From positions 42,331,257 to 42,395,256 of the forward strand of contig NC_083607.1 in NCBI RefSeq assembly GCF_029168945.1: a DNA stretch of 64,000 nucleotides. Direction: 5' to 3'. Shown here piece by piece: positions 11,801 to 20,984 of the stretch (the stretch's first letter is position 1; each line of letters opens with the position of its first letter). The position numbers and the translations under genes are program-made. The stretch comes from Cannabis sativa. Taxonomy: Eukaryota; Streptophyta; Magnoliopsida; Rosales; Cannabaceae. The notes under the pieces were generated by a model that did not search any database, had not been told where the DNA came from, and saw only the letters and a list, made by a program, of their open reading frames with translations.

Positions 11801-14800
11801 GACAGTACCGAAATATTTCTCTAGTTACACTTTTAGTTAAAATATCTGCAGGGTTATCATGTCTTCCTTGCACTTGCTTGGATGGCACCATATTTCTTAT
11901 GAAGTGTAACTTGATATCAATTTTCTTTGACCTCTCATAAACATTGGATTTTTCATGAGATGCAAAGCACTTTGATTTTCATAGTAAATTGTGATATCCT
12001 CATATTTGAAACCTAACTCCTTTGTTAACCCCTTAAGCCATATAGCCTCTTTGATGGCTTCTGCAGCAGCCATGTATTCAACTTCTATTAATGACAAGGC
12101 TACTACTTTCTATGGGTTAGATTTCTAGCCAATGCAACCCCTAAGAGCAGTGAATAGAAACTCGGTTATGCTCCTTCTAGTGTCTAGGTTTGCTACAAAA
12201 TCTAAGTCCAAAAAACAAGTGATTTCTTCCTTGTACTGGATCTCTTTGCTGAACACAATACCAGTGTCCAAAGTACCTTTCAGGTACCACATTCTCCATT
12301 TAGTGCTTCCCAATGTTCAAGGCCAACGTTTGAAATGTACCTATTGACCACACTCGTAGCATGAGTTAAATCTTGAACACACCATGGAGTACATGAGACG
12401 CCCAAAACAACTTGACTAGGGAACTTTGCTCATCTTGGCTCTTTCTACATCTTTTTTTGGTGAATGAGATGCAGACAACTTAAAGTGTTGAGCAAGTGGT
12501 GTTGCAACTAGTTTGCACTTGACCATGCCAAGCTTGTTTAATACTTTCTGTAGGTAGGCAACTTGAGAAAGTATTATCATGCCAGACGTAGGTCTCTTTA
12601 TGTCTATCCAAATAATTCTCGTTGCTTTTCCTAGATCTTTCATCTCTAACTCATCACTGAGTTTCCTTTTCAACTTGTCAATCACTGACTTTGCTTTGCT
12701 AAAGATCAGTATATAATCAACAAAGAGTAGTAAGTATGTTTGATTATTGAAATACACACATGAGTCATACATGCTTTTAGTGTATCAGATATTCTGCATG
12801 TAGGTTTCAAACCTTAAGTTCCATTGCCTAGGTGCCCGCTTGAGGCCATAAAGATATTTTTTTAGTAGGCATACCTCATCTGGGTTCCCATTTTTAGAGC
12901 CCTCAGGCTGTTGCATATAGATTTCCTCTTCTGATTCCCAATCTAAGAAAGTTGTCCTTACATCCATCTGTTCAATCTCTAGATCCATGTTTGTTGCCTT
13001 TACCATCATGTCTCTGATTGAAGCTTGCTTAACAATTGGAGGGAAAATCTCATTGAAATCGATGCTTTCCTTTTGAGTGAACCCTTTGGCAACTAACCTT
13101 TCCTTGAATATGGTAGGTTCATTCCCTAAACCTTTTTTATTCTTGAAAAGCCATTTACATCCTACCAGCTTGTAAAACTCTAGTTTCTTCACAACGATCC
13201 AGGTTTTATTCTTCTTAAGAGACTACATCTCTTCTTGGATGGCCTGTAGCCATGCTTTAACATCTATACTTCTCATAGCTTCTTGAAAGCTAGTGGGTTC
13301 TGCAATCATAAGTGCATATGTAATGAATTCAGCATAACTAAAACGATCAGGGGTCTTTCTCTGACTTCTCTCTGTATCTCTAGCTAATTGATAGTTGTTG
13401 AGTTCCTACTGATCTTCAATGTCTTCTCCTTCTATTACCTCAGTTCAATCTTAAAAAACATTAGTTGGTGCTGTAAGAGCAACCTGCTCCACCTCAATAT
13501 GGACATTCTCATCTAATACAACTTCATTGTCTTTGGAAGTGCTCTTGGTTTTCATGGCCATTTCATCTTCCTTGGAAAAACCATCTCTACTAATCAAGCA
13601 CTTCTTGAATCTAGGTTATAAGAACCACATTCTATACCCCTTAATCCCTTCAGGGTAGCCAAGAAACATGGATCTCAAAGCTCTAGGTTGTAATAATCTT
13701 GTCTAACATGCACAAATGCAGTACATCCAAACACTTTTAAGTGATCTAAGTTCGGGGGTTTACCTATCCATAACTCTTCTGGCGTTTTGAAGATATTTGG
13801 CACAGATGGTGATCTTTTGATTATGTAGGAGGATGTTTTAAGAGCTTCTCCCTGAAAGGTTCTGTCTAAACCAGCTCCAAGTAACATGCACCCAACTCTC
13901 TCAATCAATGTTCTATTCATCCTCTCAGCAACACCATTTTTCTGAGGGGTTTCGATCACAGTTCTATGTTTCTGGATTCCCATTTTGGCACAAAATCGCT
14001 TGAAATCTTTTGAGCAGTACTCAAGACCATTATCAGTTCTTAGGACCTTAAGTTTTTTTCCAGTCTGGTTTTCTAGAAGCCCCTTCCATGTATCAAAGGT
14101 TCCTCGAGCCTCATCTTTGCTTTTCAACAAATAAACCCAGACTTTCTTGATATAATCATTAATTATACACGTGAAATAGCGTGCTCTACCTTTTGTTGGA
14201 ATCCTAGATGACCCCCAAAGGTCAGAATGGACATAATCTAACCTCTCTATGGTGGTGTGTTCTGCCTTGTTAAACATCAATTGGAAAGCCTTCCCCAAAA
14301 CACATTCATCATAGAATTCAAGTCTTCTATTAGCTTCTCTTCGAATAGTCCTTGCTTATTCATTTCCTCAAGTACCCTCTGACTTACATGCCCCAATCTG
14401 AGGTGCCATAGCCTTGCTTGGTTGTATCTTTTTTTTAAGCTAATAATAGGTGTTGAACTACCTATTATTGTCTTTCCATCTAGGAAATACAATCAATTAC
14501 TCAACGTTCCTCTCATCACAGTTTCAGTGCCTTGTTCAATTTTCATTACACCTTCCTCAACTTTGATAACATACCCCAGTTTATCAAACATACCAATAGA
14601 GAGAAGATTTCTTTTGACATCTGAAACATACCTGACCAGCTGCAAGGTTTTCATGACTCTATCATGATTCTTTAACAAGATTGTTCCCACAACTTTGATC
14701 TCTAAATCATTGTTGTTCCCAAGAAGAACTGTACCTCCATGACTCTCTGAAAGAGTCCTAAACAATTCTTTGTTTGGTGTCCTATGAAATGAACACCCTA

Positions 14801-17800
14801 AATCTAGAATCCAATCTCCAACTGAATCTGATCTAGACATCACAAGTGCATCAGATGACACTACAAGTGTATCAGATGACTGAGCCATCAAAAACATCAA
14901 TAACTCCATGCCTTTTGGACTTGTGATGATTTTCTCTCTTCAATTTAGCCTTTAAAGCCAAACAATCATATCTAAAGTGGCCCTCCTTCTTAAAGTAATT
15001 GCATTGCTTTCCTGCAACTCCATTAGAGCTCGGCCCTCCTGTGGAATTTCTAGAATTGGATCTTGAATGGTTACCTTTGTAGCCATTTGAGTTCTAATAT
15101 CCCTTGTATTCCCTCTTGGGAAATTTTCCCTTAACAATGAGTAATCGTTTCCCATTGGTCTCTTCTTTCTCATCTTTCTTCTTTTGAATTTCTTTAGAGT
15201 TCAATGCAGCCTTAACCTTTATCATGTTCAGAGTTTCCTTGCCATACAAGATTGTATCAACAAAGTGCTCATACATCTTGGGAAGTTAACTCAACTGGAT
15301 TATAGCCTGGTCTTCATCATCAATTTTCACCCCAAGATTATTCAGATTAAGAATGATTTTGTTATAATCATCTAGGTGCTTTCTCAATTCTTTTGACTCA
15401 TCCGTTCAAAGTGTGTATAACCTCTTCTTGACATATAACTTATTTGCAAGAGATTTCTTCATGTAGATTGAAGTCAACTTGTTCCAGAGACCCAAGGCCT
15501 TTTCTTCATCAAAAACGTCCCTCAAAACATCATCACCAATATTGATGACGATGGGACTATGTGCCTAGGCTTCAATTTCAAGTTTCCTCTTCTTGTCTTC
15601 AATCAATTCCATGGCTTCAGCATCAAGTGCTTCATAGATCCCTTGGTGAACTAGAAAAGCTTTCATTTTCATTGTCCATAGGATGAAATCATTGGAACCA
15701 CTAAACTTGTCCACCTCAAACCTTGATGTAGCCATTCAAACCAGGTTCTTGATTTCTAAAATTTGATTCTTGAAAGTTCGAGTTTGATTCTTTAATGGCA
15801 CGTTTACTACACAGTATTCAGAATCGGAATAAAGTAATAGAGAAATGTAACAGAATAAATGAAGAATAATGAGAATCAATATTTGTAATATGTTATTTAC
15901 TAATTTTTTTGGAAACAGAATGATATTGATTTATCTTGTTTACTTTATTAGGAAACGTAATCGGAATGCTTAAATTGACTAAATTACCCTTTTGAATTAA
16001 ACTATAGTATATGGTAGTTATTTTGTAAGACTTAAATAAAGGATAAAATTGACATTATAAATTTAATATTAAAAAATAATATAAAAATAAAATGCATTGC
16101 CTTAATGACATTCCTTAGAAAATTGGTGGGGGGAGTTCTCTCTTTCTTTTCTTCTTTATTTAATCAAGTTCTCCCTTTCTTAAATTTAATAAATAAAATA
16201 AACAAATATAATGGAATGACTACCTTACTATTGATTCTCATTGCTTATTAGTAAACATGCCATAAATGTTGAAGATGAATCTCGATTAGTTGAATGTGAT
16301 TCTTGAACTCTAAACTCTGAGCTCTGATACCATTTATGGTGAATGATCACCCTCAAAACTTATTTTTATAGCAGAACAATATTCAAGAATGTACAAACAA
16401 AGCTAAAAACTAATCACAAAATCAAAAGTAGAAATTAATTGAATTTAGACAAGGATAAACTTAGCTTGAGAGTGAGTGAATCACAAATCTTTATTGATTG
16501 AATAGCCTGTAGTACAAAATGAGATAAGTCTAAGCATACAACTTAACACAATGAACTATTACAAAGAAATATCTTATAATGAGAGAAATCACTTCAAGAG
16601 TGATACTCCCATTACATCCTTCCACACACACTCACTATGATCCTGGACTCTCTCTCTAAACTTGAATCATAAATCTAAAGTATGAGCTTTAGAGATTAGA
16701 GATCATAATTCCCTTACAAGAGTAGACACACTCCTATTTATAGTTTTTGGTGGGACACCCTTTAAGTTGGTATTAAAGCCCACTGTCATAACTAACATTA
16801 GCTTTCTTCAAATTCTTCTGATGAGTGAATAGATGGACATACTGTCTTTGAAAGATTAAGTGAGTTTAATCCCAACAGAGAGCATGTAGAGCTCTAAAAT
16901 TAAATTTTGTTCATTCCATCTCCTCTGTAGACCATTAACAGGATTTCTTAATCTTTTCTTCATCTTCATCAATGACTGAAGGTGGAGACCAACCTTTGGT
17001 AACAACCATCCACACACTTTCATCCATAGCTTTCAAGAATCTGTCATTTTAGTCTTCCAATATGGGTAATTGGATCCTTCTAATATTGGAGGATGAGATG
17101 TAAATCCTCTTTCTTTGAACATTTCCATTTCTTGTTATTATGAGTACAACAAAAAAAGAAACTATGTTGCACTACAAGATGAATCTCAGAGTGGATTAGT
17201 TTTCTAAAAAAAATGAGAAATTTGACAAAGATGAAATACAATAGAATTAAAGCAGAATTGATTTGAAAGCTAATCAGATATCAATTATCTACAGGATCAC
17301 AATTTCTTTACATGAAAAAGTTAGCTTTGATACCAATTGAAAGTCCTAGTTAATTTGAAAGCTAAGTAATTGATTTTAGGTTTGAATCTGGCGAATTAAG
17401 TCTAAAATGATAAATCACTAATCAAAGAATTTACAAGCTCCCTCCAACATTAAAAACACATTCCAACCGAGTAGTGCTTGGGTCCCCAAGAACCGGATAA
17501 AGTACCATTCACTACAAAATCATTCAAAATACATTCACTAGTTCCAATTTACAAATCAACAACATAAACTAAAATGATTTTATACAAGAGTTACTGATAC
17601 ACTTGATTACAAGCATGTACCAAGATCTTTGTCCCTTTAGATCTAAGAAGACAAGATCTCCTTGCTTCCATCAAGCTGAACTCCCCTCCAACAAATAAAT
17701 CTGAACTCGCTTCAGACATTGCAGATCAACAGTCCTTCTTCAATCCTTGAAGATCCAATGAATTACAATCTGCAACACCTACAACAAAGAAGAATACAGA

Positions 17801-19403
17801 AAAGTATTTTGCCTTAGCAGAGCAACAACCACTAGAAGATTCTATCAAAATTGGAGAGTTAGTTAGAAAAAGCTAGATCAGCTTATTTAATAACACTCCA
17901 ATAACACCAACTTAACTAACCAAAGCATCAGCTCAATCCAGCTTGCAATGAGCTGAACCAAAAAATAAAAATACAAAAAACTAAAAGCTGGCCTGACAAA
18001 AGATAATTGAAGCCAAACTAAAAAGATGCATCTAAAAAAGAATTAGATGATCAACTTAAATAGCTAGGAAAGAAACAGTTCAGAACATGCAGCTAACACA
18101 ATATCAATCAGCATAATTTGCTATACAAAAATATAACCTACAAAACTAAAGAAAATTCAAGATTTCGTCCTTAGTTCTCTAATCAAAATTACTGGAGAAA
18201 AACACATTTTACTTGTGTATATTGATTTTTTGGCTACATTGACAATACTTGTCCAAACACTTCATGATATTTCTCATATCTGCTTTGACCCCTATAATTT
18301 CTCTTATACTCTCCTTGTAATAAATGAGTCGAGAAAGGACTTCTGAACAAAGAATGAAAATATATAATGAGAGGGGATATCCTTGCTGGATTCTTCTCCG
18401 AAGCCTAAAGGATTTAGTAGGCCCTCCTTTCAAAAGGATTTGGAAGCTTATAACAAAGTTCATACAAAACATAATAAGCCTTATGAAACTCATACTGAAT
18501 CCCAAAGCCCAAATGTTTTTCAATGAATGGTCATTCCAAGCGATCATATGCTTTGGACATGTCACACATGATTACCACATACACCACATTTCCTTTTTTT
18601 CTCCATAAATCATTTAAAATTTCGTGGGAAATTTATCATTAATTATAACATTTCCTAATTCGTTAGATGTAAAAATAATGTGAGAAATATATGTACTGCG
18701 TTAGGAAAATAATAAACATATTTAATTGATGTACATATATTTTTTGATTAACTTATTCATATGATATATTGTCTTATATTATTTTATAAAATAGGAGGTG
18801 AAGAAGATTGTGCAACCTTCTTACGAAAAGGCCAAAAATAAGAAAGGTAAAAACCCCGAAGAGTTATTTTGTTTGGAGCATAAGAGATTGGTGAGAGAAG
18901 GAGAGACATGGATGAAACATACAGCTCAATCATGCATGCTTGTGGCAACTTTAATTGCTACTGTAGTTTTCGCAGCAGCATTCAGTTTACCAGGAGGTAA
19001 CAATGACAAAGGGTCTCCAAATGATCTTGCAAAGACCTCATTTCTAATCTTTGTCTTGTCAGATGGAATTGCATTATTGAACTCAATAGTTGCAATGGTA
19101 ATGTTCTTGTCAATCCTCATATCTCGTTACACAGAATATGACTTTCTCAAACGGTTACCGTTGAAGCTGATTATTGGACTAACATCACTCTTTTTCTCAA
19201 TGATAGCCATGATGGTAGCCTTTAGTTTTGCCTTTGTATTAGCTTATGATCATGGGATTAAATGGGTCCCTTTATTAATTTCTATGCTTGCCATTGTTCC
19301 AATCGCTTTATTTGCTGTTTTGAAATTTCCCCTAGTGCTTGACACTTTCAATTCAACATATTGTTCAGGGACACTTTTTCGACCAAGACACATGTTGAAC
19401 TAG
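2726..19403 (+). CDS. Ankyrin-repeat/PGG-domain membrane protein, gene A, 3' half (exons 2726-2872, 2999-3435, 18795-19403)
   Basis: Three exons join in frame to 397 codons including the stop, plus two leading bases of a split codon. Splice sites are canonical: acceptor before 2726, GT at 2873, AG before 2999, GT at 3436, AG before 18795. Intron phases are 1, 1 and 0. The product has ankyrin repeats, then a linker reading [16 protein letters not shown] across the last junction, then a PGG domain with four membrane segments. The architecture matches the plant ITN1/ACD6-like family of plasma-membrane ankyrin proteins; family members act in defence and salt or ABA responses, but the role here is not known. 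The 5' exons (start codon, first repeats) are absent; by comparison with gene B they should lie before base 1, or they have been lost. The last intron is 15,359 bp because of transposon insertions. Confidence 0.85.
2999..3435 (+). CDS. Gene A exon: ankyrin repeats and linker to PGG domain
   Basis: Open throughout (146 codons). Ankyrin-type segments include [20 protein letters not shown] and [18 protein letters not shown]. It ends with the family hallmark [14 protein letters not shown] exactly at a strong donor, GAG|GTACGT. If read through, the frame continues only into intron sequence and stops at 3487-3489, so a transcript failing to splice the giant intron would encode a protein lacking the membrane domain. 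Confidence 0.87.
3436..3690. other. 5' end of the giant intron of gene A
   Basis: Original AT-rich intron sequence before the first transposon-derived segment. No other feature is seen. Confidence 0.6.
3690..4185 (-). pseudogene. Probable LINE RNase H-domain remnant
   Basis: On the minus strand, near 3850, a frame reads [20 protein letters not shown], resembling the RNase H tail of plant LINEs (xxxFVPRxANxxAHxLA). Upstream of it, 4010-4185 holds a further degraded frame with [20 protein letters not shown]. Several frame breaks prevent a firm call. It lies just outside the left LTR of the Sirevirus-like element and in the same orientation as the LINE reverse-transcriptase piece on the far side (18200-18600), suggesting one LINE split by that insertion. 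Confidence 0.45.
4228..4998 (-). repeat. 3' LTR of the Sirevirus-like element (left copy, truncated at its 3' end)
   Basis: About 560 bp (4230-4790) align closely with 17566-18130, including shared runs such as GATTTTATACAAGAGTTAC and AGAAAAGTATTTTGCC. The inner boundary is set by the purine tract complement TTATCTCCCCCT at 4999-5010, giving an LTR start TGTGTTAC on the minus strand. About 215 bp at this inner end are missing from the right copy, while about 230 bp present at 17338-17565 are missing here. The full LTR was therefore near 1 kb. Confidence 0.78.
5104..6801 (-). pseudogene. Sirevirus env-like / third ORF remnant
   Basis: Between RNase H and the 3' purine tract lies a region with its own coding frames: 6382-6801 (starting [11 protein letters not shown], Ser/Pro-rich), then after a frameshift 5720-5977 and 5315-5659 in one frame separated by a stop. 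The middle part contains an IEKRGW ... FYDNL pattern like the 'putative plant transposon protein' domain found in such third ORFs. In other Sireviruses this position holds an env-like gene of unproven function. No clear signal peptide or transmembrane span can be credited to the damaged product. At least five stops and one frameshift show it is not functional. Confidence 0.55.
7365..8801 (-). pseudogene. Sirevirus reverse transcriptase and RNase H
   Basis: RT N-terminal part at 8520-8801 ([37 protein letters not shown]) and palm/thumb at 7813-8316. The active-site box reads [11 protein letters not shown] at 8206-8217, so the first catalytic Asp of YVDD is Asn. [20 protein letters not shown] and [13 protein letters not shown] follow as in copia RTs. 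RNase H at 7365-7748 has [17 protein letters not shown], the SLSTTEVES segment and [12 protein letters not shown]. An A16/T16 run (about 7492-7507) encodes a phenylalanine stretch, probably a later slippage expansion. Frames are broken at about 7750-7813 and 8316-8520. Confidence 0.85.
8802..10390 (-). pseudogene. Sirevirus integrase and protease/pre-integrase region
   Basis: The integrase core is readable at 9407-9712: [11 protein letters not shown] carries the second catalytic Asp, and [20 protein letters not shown] carries the catalytic Glu. 8910-9128 is a Ser/Thr-rich linker between integrase and RT. 10161-10385 reads [20 protein letters not shown], the conserved stretch between protease and integrase in copia elements. 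Several stops separate these blocks. Confidence 0.8.
10391..11551 (-). pseudogene. Sirevirus gag, C-terminal part with CCHC zinc knuckle
   Basis: On the minus strand, about 11305-11355 encodes [18 protein letters not shown], a CX2CX4HX4C nucleic-acid-binding knuckle characteristic of Sirevirus Gag. A coiled-coil-like segment rich in Lys/Glu (10756-11040) follows. The upstream half of gag is displaced to 16877-17128 by the nested copia element. The sequence immediately right of this part (11552-11592) is a repair scar rather than gag. Confidence 0.78.
11552..11592. other. Templated-insertion scar at a deletion junction
   Basis: 11552-11572 is an inverted copy, with one extra A, of 11494-11513. 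It is followed immediately by 11573-11592, a 20-base direct copy of 12038-12057 from the RNase H region of the neighbouring element. This filler joins Sirevirus gag to the truncated 3' LTR of the nested copia element, as expected from end joining with local template copying. Confidence 0.7.
11593..11716 (-). repeat. Truncated 3' LTR of the nested copia element
   Basis: The segment from CTTAAGTTGGTATTAAAGCC to AGTGAGTTTAACCCCAAC matches 16752-16875 closely, with small differences. The other roughly 420 bp of the LTR are missing. The left edge coincides with the templated-insertion scar. Confidence 0.8.
11780..13192 (-). pseudogene. Nested copia: reverse transcriptase and RNase H
   Basis: The RT N-terminal block at 12785-13192 reads [30 protein letters not shown] and [14 protein letters not shown]. 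The catalytic box at 12713-12724 is FVDY in place of YVDD, losing the second Asp. [19 protein letters not shown] and [11 protein letters not shown] follow. RNase H at 11897-12313 includes [14 protein letters not shown] and [20 protein letters not shown], and the C-terminal tail [20 protein letters not shown] ends near 11790. Frames change at about 12780, 12400 and 12120. Confidence 0.87.
13675..14492 (-). pseudogene. Nested copia: pre-integrase zinc domain and integrase
   Basis: 14277-14492 encodes the HHCC-type pre-integrase segment ([20 protein letters not shown]). 13675-14298 is a long open integrase core of about 207 codons with HSDLWG (first Asp), [14 protein letters not shown] (second Asp) and [15 protein letters not shown] (Glu), so the DD35E triad is preserved. 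The two frames overlap by 22 bases, pointing to a single frameshift. Confidence 0.9.
14493..15735 (-). pseudogene. Nested copia: gag and protease
   Basis: Gag starts at 15735 with [17 protein letters not shown], a typical copia Gag N-terminus, and runs with a few stops through [20 protein letters not shown]. The zinc knuckle near 14950-15010 reads [14 protein letters not shown], where the second Cys of CX2C is Phe. The protease at 14493-14909 has [15 protein letters not shown], where Asp-Ser-Gly has become Asp-Leu-Gly. Both substitutions would impair function even without the frame breaks. Confidence 0.85.
15796..16262. mobile_element. PIF/Harbinger-like MITE (Tourist type), 467 bp
   Basis: Terminal inverted repeats TGGCACGTTTACTA (left) and its near-perfect complement TAGTAAACATGCCA (right) bound an AT-rich non-coding segment. 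The flanking trinucleotide TAA is present on both sides (15793-15795 and 16263-16265), the usual target duplication of this superfamily. It sits in the leader of the nested copia element, between the primer site and gag, so it inserted after that element. Confidence 0.8.
16321..16332 (-). other. Primer-binding site of nested copia element
   Basis: On the minus strand TGGTATCAGAGC, a perfect complement to the 3' end of plant initiator tRNA-Met, four bases inside the 5' LTR. Confidence 0.88.
16337..16876 (-). repeat. 5' LTR of nested copia element
   Basis: 540 bp bounded by TG...CA (TGTTGGGATTAAACTCAC on the minus strand). Its last about 125 bp are repeated at 11593-11716. A minus-strand TATA-like CTATAAATAG lies near 16735-16744. 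Confidence 0.82.
16877..17128 (-). pseudogene. Sirevirus gag, N-terminal part
   Basis: Starts at 17128 with [20 protein letters not shown] followed by [17 protein letters not shown] and WMVVTKGW, the standard N-terminus of this Gag family. It is broken by the nested copia insertion at 16876/16877 and by an internal stop. Confidence 0.8.
17324..17335 (-). other. Primer-binding site of the Sirevirus-like element
   Basis: On the minus strand TGGTATCAAAGC, one mismatch from the initiator tRNA-Met complement, placed just inside the 5' LTR. Confidence 0.82.
17338..18140 (-). repeat. 5' LTR of the Sirevirus-like element (right copy, truncated)
   Basis: Bounded on the left by the primer site. 17566-18130 matches the left LTR; 17338-17565 has no counterpart there. 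Similarity ends at about 18140, short of the LTR's 5' end. Confidence 0.75.
18200..18600 (-). pseudogene. Plant LINE reverse-transcriptase fragment with catalytic region deleted
   Basis: The minus strand (18209-18565 and slightly beyond) encodes [54 protein letters not shown] and then [18 protein letters not shown]. These are the expected LINE RT blocks before and after the catalytic FADD box, but the box and about 50 residues around it are absent. It is antisense to gene A and lies about 200 bp upstream of its last exon. Confidence 0.83.
18601..18794. other. 3' end of the giant intron with splice acceptor
   Basis: AT-rich sequence ending TTTTATAAAATAG at 18794. The acceptor polypyrimidine tract is short and A-interrupted, so it looks weak, but it is the only site giving the conserved WFE|EVKKIV junction in frame. 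Confidence 0.65.
18795..19403 (+). CDS. Gene A last exon: PGG domain and four transmembrane helices
   Basis: Fully open, ending at TAG 19401-19403. It begins [20 protein letters not shown], then [20 protein letters not shown] leading into the first helix [16 protein letters not shown] and the eponymous PGG at 18990-18998. Three more hydrophobic segments follow (around [59 protein letters not shown]). The domain is full length for the family with no damage. Confidence 0.92.
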   Translation, partial: EVKKIVQPSYEKAKNKKGKNPEELFCLEHKRLVREGETWMKHTAQSCMLVATLIATVVFAAAFSLPGGNNDKGSPNDLAKTSFLIFVLSDGIALLNSIVAMVMFLSILISRYTEYDFLKRLPLKLIIGLTSLFFSMIAMMVAFSFAFVLAYDHGIKWVPLLISMLAIVPIALFAVLKFPLVLDTFNSTYCSGTLFRPRHMLN

Positions 19404-20901
19404 AAATGTTGAACGTTCACATTTTCCATGAGGGTAATTAAGTATTATTTTTGTATTAGGATGCTACCATTAATTTAGTTGTACATGTAAATAATATATG
19501 GCATCTAACAGATATTTTACATATATCTATATTAAGTTATTATTACGTGCAATACACATATACTTATTTATATTTTTATTTTTTATTTTTGTTATGTGTA
19601 TTTTTAAAATTTTATAAATTACTGAAAGTTAATGTTTTAGTTTTGTTTTTTTTCGATATTTAAAGATAAAAATTTGAGAAAAATAAATATAAATTTTAAG
19701 AATATTAAAAATAAATATACTTCCAATATTAAAATAACAATAAAAAAAATAATAATGTTAACAAATAATATATTAATATTTTTATATATTTAAATTTATC
19801 TAAACTAAATTATATTAATATTTATATATATATATTTATAAAAATAACTCTACTAACACCGTTAAATTAACGAAATATTATGATATTCTTAAAATATTTT
19901 ATCAATCCAACAAAAACTGTTAGATAACTACATATACATCTAAATGATTCTAAAACTAAGAGAGATGATGTGGTATTATGAGATTTTATCTTTTTATATT
20001 ATTTTTTTCTCACTTTTGTATATGTTTCCAAATTTTAGATGATATGCTCCATAATATATGTTTAAAGAAGTCACATATTGATTAGTTAGTATGTTATATG
20101 TTATGTTGTACATTATAAATAACACATGTAATTATTCACTTTTATTTGTATTAATTTTTTTTTTTTGTTCTCTTATATGAGGGACTAATTAACTTAATAT
20201 TACCTAATTATCTTAGTTTTTTCTTTTTTTTTTAAATATTTCATTAAATATCAATTATAATAGGATTATATGATTATATTTTGTATATTATTATAAAATA
20301 TTTTATCAATTTTAAGAATTAATTTTTTTAATTGAAAAATAAGTAAATTTTATATATATATATGCAAAAATAATTTATAAGTCAAATAAAAATATAAAAA
20401 AAATTATAGTAGGGACCACTTTTCTCTTTCTGGATATGTTTCTATGTTTGACATTTAGAGAAATCATAATTCTATATCTTAATATATATTTTAATTTGTA
20501 TCATTATTGAATTTTTACTTTTTGTGATGTTTCTTTGGAGAAAGTCTAATATCTATATATCTATATAATTTTAAAACTAATTAACTTAGTATTACACAAT
20601 TATTTTAATTTAATTAAAAATTTGTTAAAAATATTTCATAAAATATCAATTATAATAGTATTATATGATTATATTTTATATAATATTTTATTAGTTTTTG
20701 AAATTAAAGTTCATTTTAGTTAAAAAATAAGTAAAACGCAAAAATAATTTATAAATCAAATATAAAATTATAAAAGATCTATCTATATCAATATATATTT
20801 ATATAATTCTAAAATTAAAATCATTAATTATAAATAATTATTTTCATAATATGATAAGATTTGTATTACAAAATTTAAATGTATTAATGTTTAATATTAA
20901 T
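19404..20901. other. 3' flank of gene A, AT-rich, no gene seen
   Basis: Contains the presumed 3' UTR (an AATAAT-like signal near 19488) and about 1.3 kb of very AT-rich sequence. The frequent TATATATA and imperfect repeats, such as TATCAATTATAATAG near 20245 and 20645, suggest an old duplication. No coding potential. Confidence 0.55.
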
Positions 20902-20984
20902 GCAGCAAATCAGTCCTCTCTTTCTCATCAAACACAACTAAACAAGTTCAATCGAATCTTCAATAGATTTTAGATATACCTATT

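Larger units (their letters stand above)
11593..16876 (-). mobile_element. Second Ty1/copia element nested in the Sirevirus gag
   Basis: On the minus strand from right: 5' LTR 16337-16876, primer site 16321-16332, a leader interrupted by a MITE, gag from 15735, protease, integrase, RT, RNase H and a 3' LTR reduced to about 120 bp (11593-11716). It is intact on the right, where it joins Sirevirus gag, and truncated on the left. All domains are present, but frames and catalytic residues are broken, so it is defunct. Confidence 0.87.
4228..18140 (-). mobile_element. Sirevirus-like Ty1/copia element with env-like region, interrupted by a second copia element
   Basis: Reading on the minus strand from right to left: 5' LTR (17338-18140), iMet-type primer site, gag start at 17128, [nested copia 11593-16876], rest of gag with [14 protein letters not shown] zinc knuckle, protease/integrase, reverse transcriptase, RNase H, a 2-kb env-like region, purine tract, 3' LTR (4228-4998). 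The gag zinc knuckle preceded by KGIQ, the YVxDIIFGST box and the extra coding region after RNase H are typical of the Sirevirus (SIRE/Maximus) group. All reading frames are damaged. The element lies in the last intron of ankyrin gene A, antisense to it. Confidence 0.85.
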
